A stretch of DNA of 64,000 nucleotides from DASYDU01 sp050248495 (GTDB lineage Bacteria; Planctomycetota; Planctomycetia; Pirellulales; Lacipirellulaceae): the NCBI GenBank assembly GCA_050248495.1, contig JBFWSG010000004.1:1-64000 (forward strand), written 5' to 3'. The position numbers and the translations under genes are program-made. Below the pieces are notes generated by a model. That model saw nothing but the letters and a program-made list of their open reading frames with translations, was not told where the DNA came from and did no database searches. Position 1 is the first letter of the stretch. Every line of letters starts with the position of its first letter. This document shows, one piece after another, positions 1-8,028 of this stretch.

Positions 1-1276
1 CCGAGCCGTCGGCGCCGTCGTTGCCGGAAGAGCCCGCGCCACCCTCGCCGGCCGCGACCGAGTTGCCGGTGATCGCCGAGTTGATGATCGTGAGCGTGCC
101 GCCCTGACGGACGAACAGAGCGCCGCCGTAACCGCTGCCGCCGTCGCCGCCATCGGTCGAGGCGCCGCCGCTGCCCGCGGCGAAGCCGCCCGTGCCAGCG
201 CCGCCACCATCGGCCGCGCCGCCACCTCCGCCGCCGAAATCGCCATCGCCGCTCGTGCCGCTGGCCGATGTGCCGTTACCCGCGCCGCCGCCGCCGCCAA
301 AGGTCCCACCGTCGCCGCCAGCGCCGCCGTTGTCGCTCGAACCACCACCACCGCCGCCGCTGAGGTATCCACCGTCGCCGCCGTCGCCCGCAGTGCCAAA
401 AAGCGCTTCACCGCCGCCGCCACCGCCGCCAAAGAATCCGGGCCCGCCATTACCGCCGATCACCCCCGCTCCGCCATCGCCACCTGTGAGCGCGCCGATG
501 CCGGGAAGTGGCCCGATCGCTGGTCCGCCGGGAAGCAAGATGCCGCCGCCGCCACCGCCGCCGGAGCTGCTGGTGTTGCCGCCGTCGCCGAAGATGCCAC
601 CGCCACCCGCGCCGCCCGAACCGTGGCTGTCGCCGCCAGCGGAACTGAATCCACCGCCACCGCCGCCGCCGGATTGAGTTGCGTCGCCGCCGTTGCCGCC
701 GAGGCCGCCGCCGCCACCACCACCTTGCGATGAAATCGCCTGGCCGCCGTCGCCACCTTGCGCCGAGTTGCTTTGAAAATTCACGTTGCTGAGCGAGACG
801 TTCGCGCCGGAATTGACAAAGAGCGCGCCACCCAAACCGCCGCCGCCGCCGCCGCCACCGCTGCCGTCGCCCCCCTGGCCACCGTCAGCGAGGCCGTCCT
901 TCAAATTGAAGTTGAGCAGCGTGACATTGCCGCCCACGACAAAGATCAATCGGTGTTGGTCGTGGCCATTGAGTGTGCAGCCGCGGCCGTTGATCACCAC
1001 GGTCATCCCGGCGGCGTCGATCTGCGGCAAGTCGTCGGCGGCCGAGATCGAGTTGACGCTGTCGTTGAGCGTGATCGAGTGATTGCCCGGGCCGGCGGCG
1101 TTGACCTGTTCGATGGCCCAACGCATGGTTCCCGTCGAACCATCATCGCCCGATTTTGTGACTTGGAAGTTGGCGGCCAGCGCCGGAGCACCGACAGCGA
1201 GGCAGCAGCTGGAAGCCAACACCAAACGCCGCGCCGCCAGTTGAAAACGCTTCCAGGCTCCTCCCGCTCCCCGCAT
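1..1276 (-). CDS. Glycine-rich secreted surface protein, CSLREA/beta-helix-like (partial)
   Basis: The reading frame is open on the minus strand from an ATG at 1276 and leaves the window at position 1, so only about 425 N-terminal residues are visible. A basic leader and hydrophobic stretch (RRLVLASSCCLAVGAPALA) form a signal peptide. Next comes TKSGDDGSTGTMRWAIEQVN, which resembles the CSLREA-type start of planctomycete secreted beta-helix proteins. Residues about 100-425 are dominated by GGxGG and poly-Gly tracts broken by beta-rich pieces such as LTIINSAITGNSVAAGEGG, as in polymorphic outer-membrane/choice-of-anchor proteins. It is inferred to be exported and cell-surface associated. The proline-rich frame on the opposite strand is its antisense shadow. 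The ligand or role is unknown. Confidence 0.75.
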   Translation of the reverse strand, partial: MRGAGGAWKRFQLAARRLVLASSCCLAVGAPALAANFQVTKSGDDGSTGTMRWAIEQVNAAGPGNHSITLNDSVNSISAADDLPQIDAAGMTVVINGRGCTLNGHDQHRLIFVVGGNVTLLNFNLKDGLADGGQGGDGSGGGGGGGGLGGALFVNSGANVSLSNVNFQSNSAQGGDGGQAISSQGGGGGGGLGGNGGDATQSGGGGGGGFSSAGGDSHGSGGAGGGGIFGDGGNTSSSGGGGGGGILLPGGPAIGPLPGIGALTGGDGGAGVIGGNGGPGFFGGGGGGGEALFGTAGDGGDGGYLSGGGGGGSSDNGGAGGDGGTFGGGGGAGNGTSASGTSGDGDFGGGGGGAADGGGAGTGGFAAGSGGASTDGGDGGSGYGGALFVRQGGTLTIINSAITGNSVAAGEGGAGSSGNDGADGS

Positions 1277-1543
1277 GACCCGCCCCGCAGCGCTTCGATG
1301 TCCGAAATATCGCCGTAGCGATTAGTTCGGACTTACGCGGTGTGCGGCATGGGGGCTTTCCCCGCACGTGCTGCGTTCTTCGTACGCCGCACAGATTGTT
1401 GCCGTCCTGGCGCGATTGGAACCGTTGCGAGATAGCCGATGGAAGCCCCGCAATCCGCAGAGTCACCGCACGCGTCATAACACTCAGGCGGTAAGAATGG
1501 CTCAAGTCACGACTAGCGTACGAATTCAGCCCTGGACCGCCCG

Positions 1544-2491
1544 CTATTCCATCGCAGCGAGTGGGGCCGACGACACGTACAAACGCCAGTCGCGTTCGAG
1601 TTGACGCGGATTCAAATGATAGACGTCGGCCAAGGCGCGTTCCGCGCCGTGATCGACCGAGAGCCTTACGAACCGCACGAAGTCGGCCGGCGTCGATTGC
1701 CGAAGCAGAAACTCGACCAGCGACTGGCTCTGGCCATAGAAGGCCGCGCGCTGGGCGAGGCCGGGATAGTTTTCGTCGGCCAGCAAGCTCGAAATCGGCA
1801 GCGTGGTACGACTTCGCAGCGCGGTTTCCAGATCGCGCCGGTGGCGAGCCCGTTTGTCGAGTGGGTCCATCGCGAGCGCCAATCCTTCTTCTGCCCATTT
1901 GGGAGGCGCCGCCTGGGGAAACGCGTCGACGAACAAGACGTGCACCAGCTCATGGGGCAGCGCCGCCAGGCCTTTCGCCGGGTCGACAGCCAACAGATCG
2001 ATCCGCCGCTGCGTCACGCGGCCGGCGCTGAGCGAGATCGTCGAAGTGCCGATCGTTTGCGATCCGCTGCCTCCCACGGCAGCCAGATAATTCGACCGGG
2101 AGGCGTGCAGCACGACGGTGCATTTCGGATTCCAGGTAGCGGCGGACTCCATTCCAAAAACTTCGCGCCGCAACTGCGCGCAGGCTGCTTCACAATGCCG
2201 CGCGACGTCGACTGCCTTGGGACCTCCGACGAAGGAGCGGACGACGAAATGGTCGCGAGTGCAGGCGCATTCGGTTTGCGAGTTCGCCCGGGCACACGTG
2301 CATTCCCGCGCTGGGAACAACTCACCGGAGACTTCGCCCCGAACCGACTTGGCATCAAGAACGAGCGCAACCAGCAAAAGCGTCGCCACAACCAGCGAGC
2401 ACCTTTGCGGTAGCAAACCAATCCACAAGCGACAAACGGCCCGCCCTGCGTGTCGAACGGCACACGCCGCGAGCGCGGAAGAAACCGCCAT
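1544..2491 (-). CDS. Secreted peptidase MA-like (gluzincin) metallohydrolase
   Basis: 315 residues with an N-terminal hydrophobic export segment (about residues 27-50). Residues about 55-75 hold a cysteine cluster (CTCARANSQTECACT). The C-terminal half has the zinc motif HELVH within LPHELVHVLF and, about 20 residues later, WAEEGLA supplying the third-ligand glutamate, the arrangement of peptidase MA-like gluzincins. The tail (QSLVEFLLRQ, FVRFVRLS) matches the helical end of that fold. Probably a periplasmic or surface zinc peptidase of unknown substrate. It is monocistronic and lies 267 bp downstream of the Gly-rich gene start, on the same strand. Confidence 0.7.
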   Translation of the reverse strand: MAVSSALAACAVRHAGRAVCRLWIGLLPQRCSLVVATLLLVALVLDAKSVRGEVSGELFPARECTCARANSQTECACTRDHFVVRSFVGGPKAVDVARHCEAACAQLRREVFGMESAATWNPKCTVVLHASRSNYLAAVGGSGSQTIGTSTISLSAGRVTQRRIDLLAVDPAKGLAALPHELVHVLFVDAFPQAAPPKWAEEGLALAMDPLDKRARHRRDLETALRSRTTLPISSLLADENYPGLAQRAAFYGQSQSLVEFLLRQSTPADFVRFVRLSVDHGAERALADVYHLNPRQLERDWRLYVSSAPLAAME

Positions 2492-2994
2492 TCCCGGTCC
2501 GGGTATTTACCACGAAAAGTTGTCGCCTGCAAAATCGCAAGTCAAAGGAGCAAGTTCCGGGCCGGCCGTTCGGCGACCATTCAATGGCGGCTGTAACTTC
2601 TTGTGTGCCGGTAGGTTGCGGCGAATTGGCGGATGTGGTGGCACGTTCGAGGTATGGAGCGATGCCGTCTTTGCGAGCAGCCGCCGCCTTGAGCTGTGGC
2701 ATCAGTGCTTGGAAAGTAACTTCGGTAACCAAGCCCGCGGCATTTATGTCACGAATCGCGGCCTCTGCGTGCCCTCCGGCGTGAGATTTCTTGGCCCTTT
2801 TTCAGTGCGGGGCACCGATTTTCGGCACGGGGTAGGGATGAAACGGTCTTGCTGCATTTGGCGGCGAGTGCTTCAATTCGGTGCAGTCGATCGGCCGCAT
2901 TGGCAATAATCTTTTCCCACACCATGGCGGCCTCAAGGCGGTCCGAACTTCGGCTCGATAACTGCCGTAGTAATTGGCAACAAGGCACTGGAAG
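2492..2994. other. Intergenic stretch, possibly a degraded gene
   Basis: No intact gene is convincing here. Minus-strand fragments in different frames read like protein (for example EAAMVWEKIIANAADRLHRI and MPQLKAAAARKDGIAPYLER) but are interrupted by frame changes and stops. This could be the remains of a decayed gene or chance in GC-rich DNA. No promoter or terminator was recognised. Confidence 0.25.
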
Positions 2995-3345
2995 ATGGGC
3001 GGTTTCGTTGTCATCTTGCGCTCGATGATCACCGCCGGGCTCCTGGCGAGCCTGGCCTTTGCGAGCGTGTCTCCACGCTGTGGCTGTCCATCGAGTTCGG
3101 CCGCTGCCGCGTCGACTCCCGCCCGGAATGCCGCGGCGTGCCATTGCAGCGGAACGCGCACCCAGTCGGTTGGGCCATCGGTGCTGACCGACGATTCGGA
3201 CGAGTATTCGGCCCCGTTGAGCGCGCCCGGCAGCGGTGCCGTGGTCGCGGATCAACAGCACTCTGTCGACGTGGCGAGCCGATCGATCGGCTCGCCGCAT
3301 CTCTCAGCAAGTCTCTTAGCTCAAGGAACGCGGCTGAACTGTTGA
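2995..3345 (+). CDS. Small secreted Cys-containing protein, copy 1 of duplicated cassette
   Basis: About 116 residues from the ATG at 2995, though a TTG 21 bp upstream is also in frame. A hydrophobic segment (ITAGLLASLAFASV) is followed by cysteines (RCGCP, ACHC), which suggests an exported, possibly disulfide- or metal-bearing protein. The C-terminus SLLAQGTRLNC is nearly the same as NLIAQGTRLNI of the gene at 4196-4588. Both genes lie about 130-140 bp upstream of another pair of related small secreted genes, so this is one half of a duplicated two-gene unit. The function is unknown. The start is uncertain because no good ribosome site is visible. Confidence 0.5.
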   Translation: MGGFVVILRSMITAGLLASLAFASVSPRCGCPSSSAAAASTPARNAAACHCSGTRTQSVGPSVLTDDSDEYSAPLSAPGSGAVVADQQHSVDVASRSIGSPHLSASLLAQGTRLNC

Positions 3346-3486
3346 CGAATTGACGTGCGCCCTGGTGTGGCGCATGTACTCGTCGTTTCTCGTTCAGCTT
3401 CCGTTTCATCAAGTCTTCCGTTTCCGCGCGCCGTCGATCGCATGCACTTCGCGTATCGCAGCGCGCTCATTTCAGGAGAGTTTCCC

Positions 3487-3906
3487 ATGAGCGTTTCGAT
3501 TCACAAAATGGCAGGTGTTTTGGGCGTGCTGTCTCTGCTCGCCTTGGTCTCCGGCGCTTCGGCCGCGCCGTCGATCGGATATCCGGTCGGGCGGCCGTAC
3601 TTTGGGTCGGGCCAACAGCAGGCCCGCGTCTTCCGCAACTACGGCCCGTCGTATGTAGCGACGGATTCGCGGCAGAGCTTCTCATATGAGCCGACGGAAA
3701 AGGCGTCGGGTGCGAACAAGTCGCAATCCGGTCAGCAGGCCGCGCCCCAAGCGCCGCAGAAGACCGAGGCGACCCCACATGCCGCCGCTCCGCGGACGAC
3801 CACGCGTCAGTCGTTTTCGTACGAACCCACCATGCAACGTCGCAATTCAAACCGCCGCGACGCCTGGTTGTACCAGAAGGCGGACGCACGGCGGCTCGGG
3901 CAGTAA
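3487..3906 (+). CDS. Small secreted protein with RQSFSYEP repeats, copy 1
   Basis: 139 residues. The start is set by AGGAG eight bases before the ATG. A signal peptide ends at ASAAPS. The mature part carries GYPVGRPYFGS, then RQSFSYEPT near residue 60 and again near 110, and ends DAWLYQKADARRLGQ. The same blocks occur in the same order in the gene at 4720-5172, so the two are paralogues. The linker is Ala/Gln/Pro-rich and low complexity. Probably an exported, planctomycete-restricted protein of unknown function. A hairpin with a T-rich tail at 3953 follows it. Confidence 0.7.
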   Translation: MSVSIHKMAGVLGVLSLLALVSGASAAPSIGYPVGRPYFGSGQQQARVFRNYGPSYVATDSRQSFSYEPTEKASGANKSQSGQQAAPQAPQKTEATPHAAAPRTTTRQSFSYEPTMQRRNSNRRDAWLYQKADARRLGQ

Positions 3907-3952
3907 GTCGAAGATCCATTAATATCCACGCGTCTGACGTTGAGCGAGCCCA

Positions 3953-3985
3953 TGGTGCGAACCTTCGCACCAGGGGTTTTTATTT
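3953..3985 (+). terminator. Rho-independent terminator after copy 1
   Basis: TGGTGCGAA (3953-3961) pairs with TTCGCACCA (3964-3972) and is followed by GGGGTTTTTATTT. It is well placed to end transcription of the secreted-protein gene at 3487-3906. Confidence 0.7.
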
Positions 3986-4195
3986 ACCATCGCGATCGCC
4001 GGTTTTACGGCCGCGTTACAGGACCGTGTGCCCGTGCGCACACATGAGGCGCGCTTGATATTTCAGTGGCGCAATCATGTAGCAAGCCTTGATTGCGACA
4101 ATTTCCGCGATAACTGCCATGAACTCGATTGGCGACAACAGCGTACCAACGTTGGCATGGAAAGTGCCCTAAGGTGATCATCGAGGTGATGAATC

Positions 4196-4588
4196 ATGCA
4201 TCCCGCAACGACCACATTCCGACTTCTGATCGCCGGGAGCCTGGTACTGAGCACGGGTTTGTCCGGGCTGTGCCGCTGCGTCACCGTGAGAACGGTGAGC
4301 GAATCGGCGGCCCGCGCGATCCATCGAGATGGTTGCTCGTGCGGCAGTAAGTCCAATGCATGCTGCAACGGAGCGGAGTGCTCCTGCACAACTCAATTAC
4401 GTGCGCCTGCGAAGGTCAGCGCCGTGATCGATTTTTCCAGCGATCCGACTCAGCTTGCAGTCCTGGCAAATAAATCGGTCGACATCGAGAGCCCGGCCAA
4501 TGTGCCGACGCTGCTCGGTCATTCCTCGACGTTCCTAGCGGGCTTCACCACGAATCTCATTGCCCAAGGAACACGTCTGAACATCTGA
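4196..4588 (+). CDS. Small secreted Cys-rich protein, copy 2 of duplicated cassette
   Basis: 130 residues. GAGGTGA six bases before the ATG at 4196 supports the start. A signal-like hydrophobic segment (LLIAGSLVLSTGLSG) is followed by a cysteine cluster (CRC, then CSCGSKSNACCNGAECSCT at about residues 47-65). It ends NLIAQGTRLNI, matching the end of the 2995-3345 product. The cysteine spacing could bind metal or form disulfides, but no known family is recognised. It precedes the second RQSFSYEP-type gene by 131 bp, mirroring copy 1. Confidence 0.6.
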   Translation: MHPATTTFRLLIAGSLVLSTGLSGLCRCVTVRTVSESAARAIHRDGCSCGSKSNACCNGAECSCTTQLRAPAKVSAVIDFSSDPTQLAVLANKSVDIESPANVPTLLGHSSTFLAGFTTNLIAQGTRLNI

Positions 4589-4719
4589 TGGATGCTCCCC
4601 GCGCATTTGGTGCGCGAGTGATCTCCACCGCAATGTTCCCGTTCGTGTTCACTCTCTTGGCTCCTGCGGCGCTCAATGGTTGAGCGCCAAGCCGAGAACC
4701 TTTACAAGGAGCAATGACC

Positions 4720-5172
4720 ATGTCCACTACATTCAACAAATTGATCGTCGGCACGAGTGCTCTCGCCCTGTTGATCCTGGCCGGCGGTGCTCAGGCCGCA
4801 CCATCGCCGGGCTATCCGCAGGGACGTCCGTATTTCGGCTCGAATAACCAGTCGTCCGGCGTGCGGAGCTTCCGCACCTATGCACCGGCTTATGCGACTC
4901 CCACGGAGACTCGGCAGAGCTTCTCGTTCGAGCCAGCGGAAAGGGCCGTTGCACCCAATGCAGGATGCCACGGGCAAGTTGCCGCGCCGCAAGCCGCCAA
5001 AAAGGCCGAGGCGAAGAAGGACGTTGCGGCTGCCCCGCAAGTGACCCGTCGCTCGTATTCCTACGAGCCGGCAACACCGGCACCGCAAACTCGCTCTTTC
5101 ACGCGCGGCGCCAGCCCGAAGAAAGATGCCTGGCTGTATCAGAAGGCTGATCCGCGGCGGTACGAGCGGTAG
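4720..5172 (+). CDS. Small secreted protein with RQSFSFEP/RRSYSYEP repeats, copy 2
   Basis: 150 residues from the second of two in-frame ATGs. AAGGAG at 4706-4711 lies eight bases from 4720 but only two from 4714, so 4720 is preferred. The signal peptide ends at AQAAPS. Mature motifs in order are GYPQGRPYFGS, RTYAPAY, RQSFSFEPAE, RRSYSYEPA and the C-terminal DAWLYQKADPRRYER. This is a clear paralogue of 3487-3906, kept in the same order behind the same small Cys-containing gene. Function unknown. A strong terminator lies between it and the convergent gene. Confidence 0.7.
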   Translation: MSTTFNKLIVGTSALALLILAGGAQAAPSPGYPQGRPYFGSNNQSSGVRSFRTYAPAYATPTETRQSFSFEPAERAVAPNAGCHGQVAAPQAAKKAEAKKDVAAAPQVTRRSYSYEPATPAPQTRSFTRGASPKKDAWLYQKADPRRYER

Positions 5173-5203
5173 TCAGTGATTGGCAAACGAAAGAAACCCA
5201 AAT

Positions 5204-5243
5204 CGCCCGTGGCCGTGCGACTCGCGCCACGGGCGTTTTTGTT
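5204..5243 (+). terminator. Terminator between convergent genes
   Basis: CGCCCGTGGC (5204-5213) pairs perfectly with GCCACGGGCG (5226-5235) and is followed by TTTTTGTTT. It ends the plus-strand cassette just before the convergent gene's stop codon. Confidence 0.85.
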
Positions 5244-5257
5244 TGTACGAGCTTCGT

Positions 5258-6256
5258 TCAATTCTCCAGCCGCACGAATTGCCACTGCTGGTCGCCGCCG
5301 GGGAGGCTCACCGTGAGCGAGCCATAGGGTTGCAACAACTGGTAAACCGGGGCGCGGAAGCGGACAAACTGGTTCTTGTTGAGCGACCAGCTGGCCCGCT
5401 GCGACTGCTGGCGGATGTCGCCAGTGAGGCTGTAGTTGGAGTTGGTGATCATGTCGTAGTAGTTGCCGGCGATGTGGCCATGCTGGTCGACGGCCAGCTG
5501 CACCATCCGCGTGCCGGGATCGCCGGGCCCGGCCATCAGCGAGAAAACGCCGAGCGGGTACCACTGGCCATAGTGGTTCGGATTGAACTGCGACGAGGAG
5601 TTCTGGCTGTAGTAGACGCGGTACTGCTGCGGGACGTTGCCCCAGCCGAGCCAGGAATAGAGCCCCGGCAGTGTGCCGCCGACCCAGACATTCACATTGT
5701 TGTTGTCGTTGCCGTTGTCATACTTCCAGGCCTTCGGGTGATCTTTGTACCACTGCGAGCTGAAGGGCTGTTGATTGCCGCCGAAGGCCTGCGTCCATTG
5801 CTTGGCGTCGCGGGGCCCTTGCCATTTGCCGCCGTTCCAAACGCCGATGTTAAAGCCGTTCTGGTTGCCCTGAGGGCCGTTGTTGAACTGACCATTGTTA
5901 GGGAAGTTACCCTGCTGGTTCGGGCGGCGAAATTGGCTTGGGTTGTTTTGTTGTCCGCCCTGTCCGCCGTTGTTGTTATTTTGGCCGGGGATGAATTGCT
6001 GAAAGCCCTCGGGCATGTTGTCGTTCGACTGATCGCCCGATTGATTGCGCGAGCGAGAGCGGCGGCCGCCCGACTGGTTCGAGCCGTTGTTGACATCGTC
6101 GTCCTCGTTCGATTGATTTCGATTCGAGGCGTTCGACTTGGACTGAACCTTGACGCCGCCGATGCTGAAACCCTGCGCGGCAGCATGTTCGATGCTCGCA
6201 TCGCTGGCCAACAGCGCAATCACCAAGGCACAGAACGGACGGAAGTGATTTGTCAT
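5258..6256 (-). CDS. Secreted Asn/Gln/Gly-rich protein
   Basis: 332 residues. The signal peptide ends near AAAQG. Residues about 35-160 are a low-complexity Asn/Gln/Gly/Ser/Asp region (SNQSGG, NNNNGGQGGQQNNPSQF), probably disordered. The C-terminal half is aromatic and ordered-looking (WTQAFGGNQQPFSSQWYKDH, VQLAVDQHGHIAGNYYDMIT) and ends with a compact beta-type domain (GSLTVSLPGGDQQWQFVRLEN). No family was recognised. Probably an exported protein with a disordered linker and one C-terminal domain. Confidence 0.7.
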   Translation of the reverse strand: MTNHFRPFCALVIALLASDASIEHAAAQGFSIGGVKVQSKSNASNRNQSNEDDDVNNGSNQSGGRRSRSRNQSGDQSNDNMPEGFQQFIPGQNNNNGGQGGQQNNPSQFRRPNQQGNFPNNGQFNNGPQGNQNGFNIGVWNGGKWQGPRDAKQWTQAFGGNQQPFSSQWYKDHPKAWKYDNGNDNNNVNVWVGGTLPGLYSWLGWGNVPQQYRVYYSQNSSSQFNPNHYGQWYPLGVFSLMAGPGDPGTRMVQLAVDQHGHIAGNYYDMITNSNYSLTGDIRQQSQRASWSLNKNQFVRFRAPVYQLLQPYGSLTVSLPGGDQQWQFVRLEN

Positions 6257-6446
6257 GGCAATTCCCTTGCGAGAAAAGAGATTGGGAAGCCTCGTGGCAA
6301 AGAATGCGGCCCACTGACCGCGTGACAGTTGAATCGTTCAACAGATACGAGCGAGTGCCATCTGTCAAGGAGCGACGTCCGCCAACCTGACGCGAGTGGG
6401 TGACCTTCGAGCGGGGAGCCCCGCCCGCACGGATCGTGCCCGCTCA

Positions 6447-7859
6447 TCACGCCGGTTCGGGCCGGGCGGATGTTAAGAAGTGGAGCACCGGTGTCGTGGC
6501 CAGCGTCGTCGCCAGGGCCATGATCACCATCATCGCAAACAGCGTTTCCGAAATCACGCCGAGCTCCAGCCCGATGTTGAGCACGATCAACTCCATCAGC
6601 CCGCGGGTGTTCATGAGGATGCCGAGCGAGGCGGAGAGCCGCCAGTCGAGGCCGGTGCAGCGGGCGGCGATCAGCGTGCCGCCGAACTTGCCGAGCGTGG
6701 CCACCAAAATGATCACCGCGGTGAAGATCCAGGCCTCAGTCCCGGAGACCAGGCCGATCCTGGTCCGCATGCCGGTATAAGCGAAGAACGCCGGTAGCAG
6801 CAGAATTTTGACGATGTCTTCGAGCTTGTGGCGGAAGTCGAGCGCCACGTCGCTGTCGTGCGGGATGATTGCGCCCAGGATGAACGCGCCGAAAATCGCG
6901 TGGATGCCGATCCATTCGGCCGCCAGCGCCGAGAGCAACAAGGCCACGAGCACCCATACGGCCATGCGCCGCGTCGGCTGTTTTTCGGCGTGGTGGCCAA
7001 GGAAGCGATTCGCCAGCGGCCGGATCACGCCCAGCATGAAGGCGATGAACACCAGCGCGAAGATGACCGTCTGCACCGCGCCGCCCAGCTTGGCCTGCGC
7101 GACGCCGACCACAAATGCCAAGAGGCACCAGGCCGTGACGTCATCGGCCGCGGCGCAGCTCAAGGCTACGACGCCGAGCTCGGTGTTTTCAATCCGCCGG
7201 TCCGTGAGGATCCGCGCTAAGACCGGAAACGCCGTGATTGACATGGCGACACCCATAAACTGCGCAAAGCTGGTGAAGGGGACGCCCGGCGGCGCGAGAT
7301 GGGGGTAGATCCACAACGCGAGCACCGCGCCCAATAGGAAGGGCGCGATGATGCTGGCATGCGAGATGGCCACGGTGGCATGGGCCCGCGATTTGAGCAG
7401 TCCGGCGTTGAAATCGAGTCCGACCAGGAACATGTAGAGGATCACGCCGATCTGCGCGATGATGCCGAGGAACGGTCCGACCTCTTCGGGCAGCACGAAG
7501 TTCATCGCCGTGGGCGAACTCCACCCCAACAGCGACGGGCCGAGCATGATGCCGGCCAGGATTTCGCCGATCACCCGCGGCTGGCCGAAGTGAACGCAGA
7601 GCTTGCCCATCCAGCGGCCGAGCAGCAAGATCGCGACCAGGGCACCGAGAACGTGCAGCAAGATGTCCGGCTTGGCGGCGATCGCGGTCGCGGAGGCGGC
7701 CTCATCCGTCGCGGCAACCGGCGTGAGTTTTTCACCATAGTGGCTCACCACGAGAAACAGGGCGATGGCCACGGCCAGCATCAATGTGTAACCGACCGTC
7801 AGCCGCCAGGTGGAGGGAGCATGGCGAGTCGCAGGGAGGGTGGAAGCATTGGAGTTCAT
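6447..7859 (-). CDS. CPA2-family cation:proton antiporter
   Basis: 470 residues, almost entirely hydrophobic, with about 12-13 membrane spans. Motifs typical of KefB/CPA2-like Na+(K+)/H+ exchangers are visible: GEILAGIMLGPSLLGW, YMFLVGLDFNAGLLK, ALSCAAADDVTAW (the Asp-Asp pair of the ion-binding helix) and NTRGLMELIVLNIGLELG. The usual C-terminal RCK/TrkA-N domain of KefB is absent; the protein ends soon after the last span, so it is a transport-domain-only member. It is divergently transcribed from the lactonase gene across 169 bp. The transported ion cannot be assigned from sequence. Confidence 0.9.
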   Translation of the reverse strand: MNSNASTLPATRHAPSTWRLTVGYTLMLAVAIALFLVVSHYGEKLTPVAATDEAASATAIAAKPDILLHVLGALVAILLLGRWMGKLCVHFGQPRVIGEILAGIMLGPSLLGWSSPTAMNFVLPEEVGPFLGIIAQIGVILYMFLVGLDFNAGLLKSRAHATVAISHASIIAPFLLGAVLALWIYPHLAPPGVPFTSFAQFMGVAMSITAFPVLARILTDRRIENTELGVVALSCAAADDVTAWCLLAFVVGVAQAKLGGAVQTVIFALVFIAFMLGVIRPLANRFLGHHAEKQPTRRMAVWVLVALLLSALAAEWIGIHAIFGAFILGAIIPHDSDVALDFRHKLEDIVKILLLPAFFAYTGMRTRIGLVSGTEAWIFTAVIILVATLGKFGGTLIAARCTGLDWRLSASLGILMNTRGLMELIVLNIGLELGVISETLFAMMVIMALATTLATTPVLHFLTSARPEPA

Positions 7860-8028
7860 GTATGCCGTTCTGGCGAAAAACGGCGGGAATTGTCAAGGTC
7901 AGCGGCGCCGCTGCGGCAATCCGGCCGTATTATGTGATGGTTTATGTTTTGGCGGCCATTGCAGAATCGCTCCAAGCAAGTTGAAAATGCCCGCCAGACG
8001 ACCACGCTATCTTTTTTGAGTTCTGACG

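Noticed and set aside
192..677. 161-codon proline-rich plus-strand frame
   Set aside because: It is the antisense of the glycine-rich gene; poly-Gly codons read as poly-Pro on the other strand, and no signal or ribosome site supports it.
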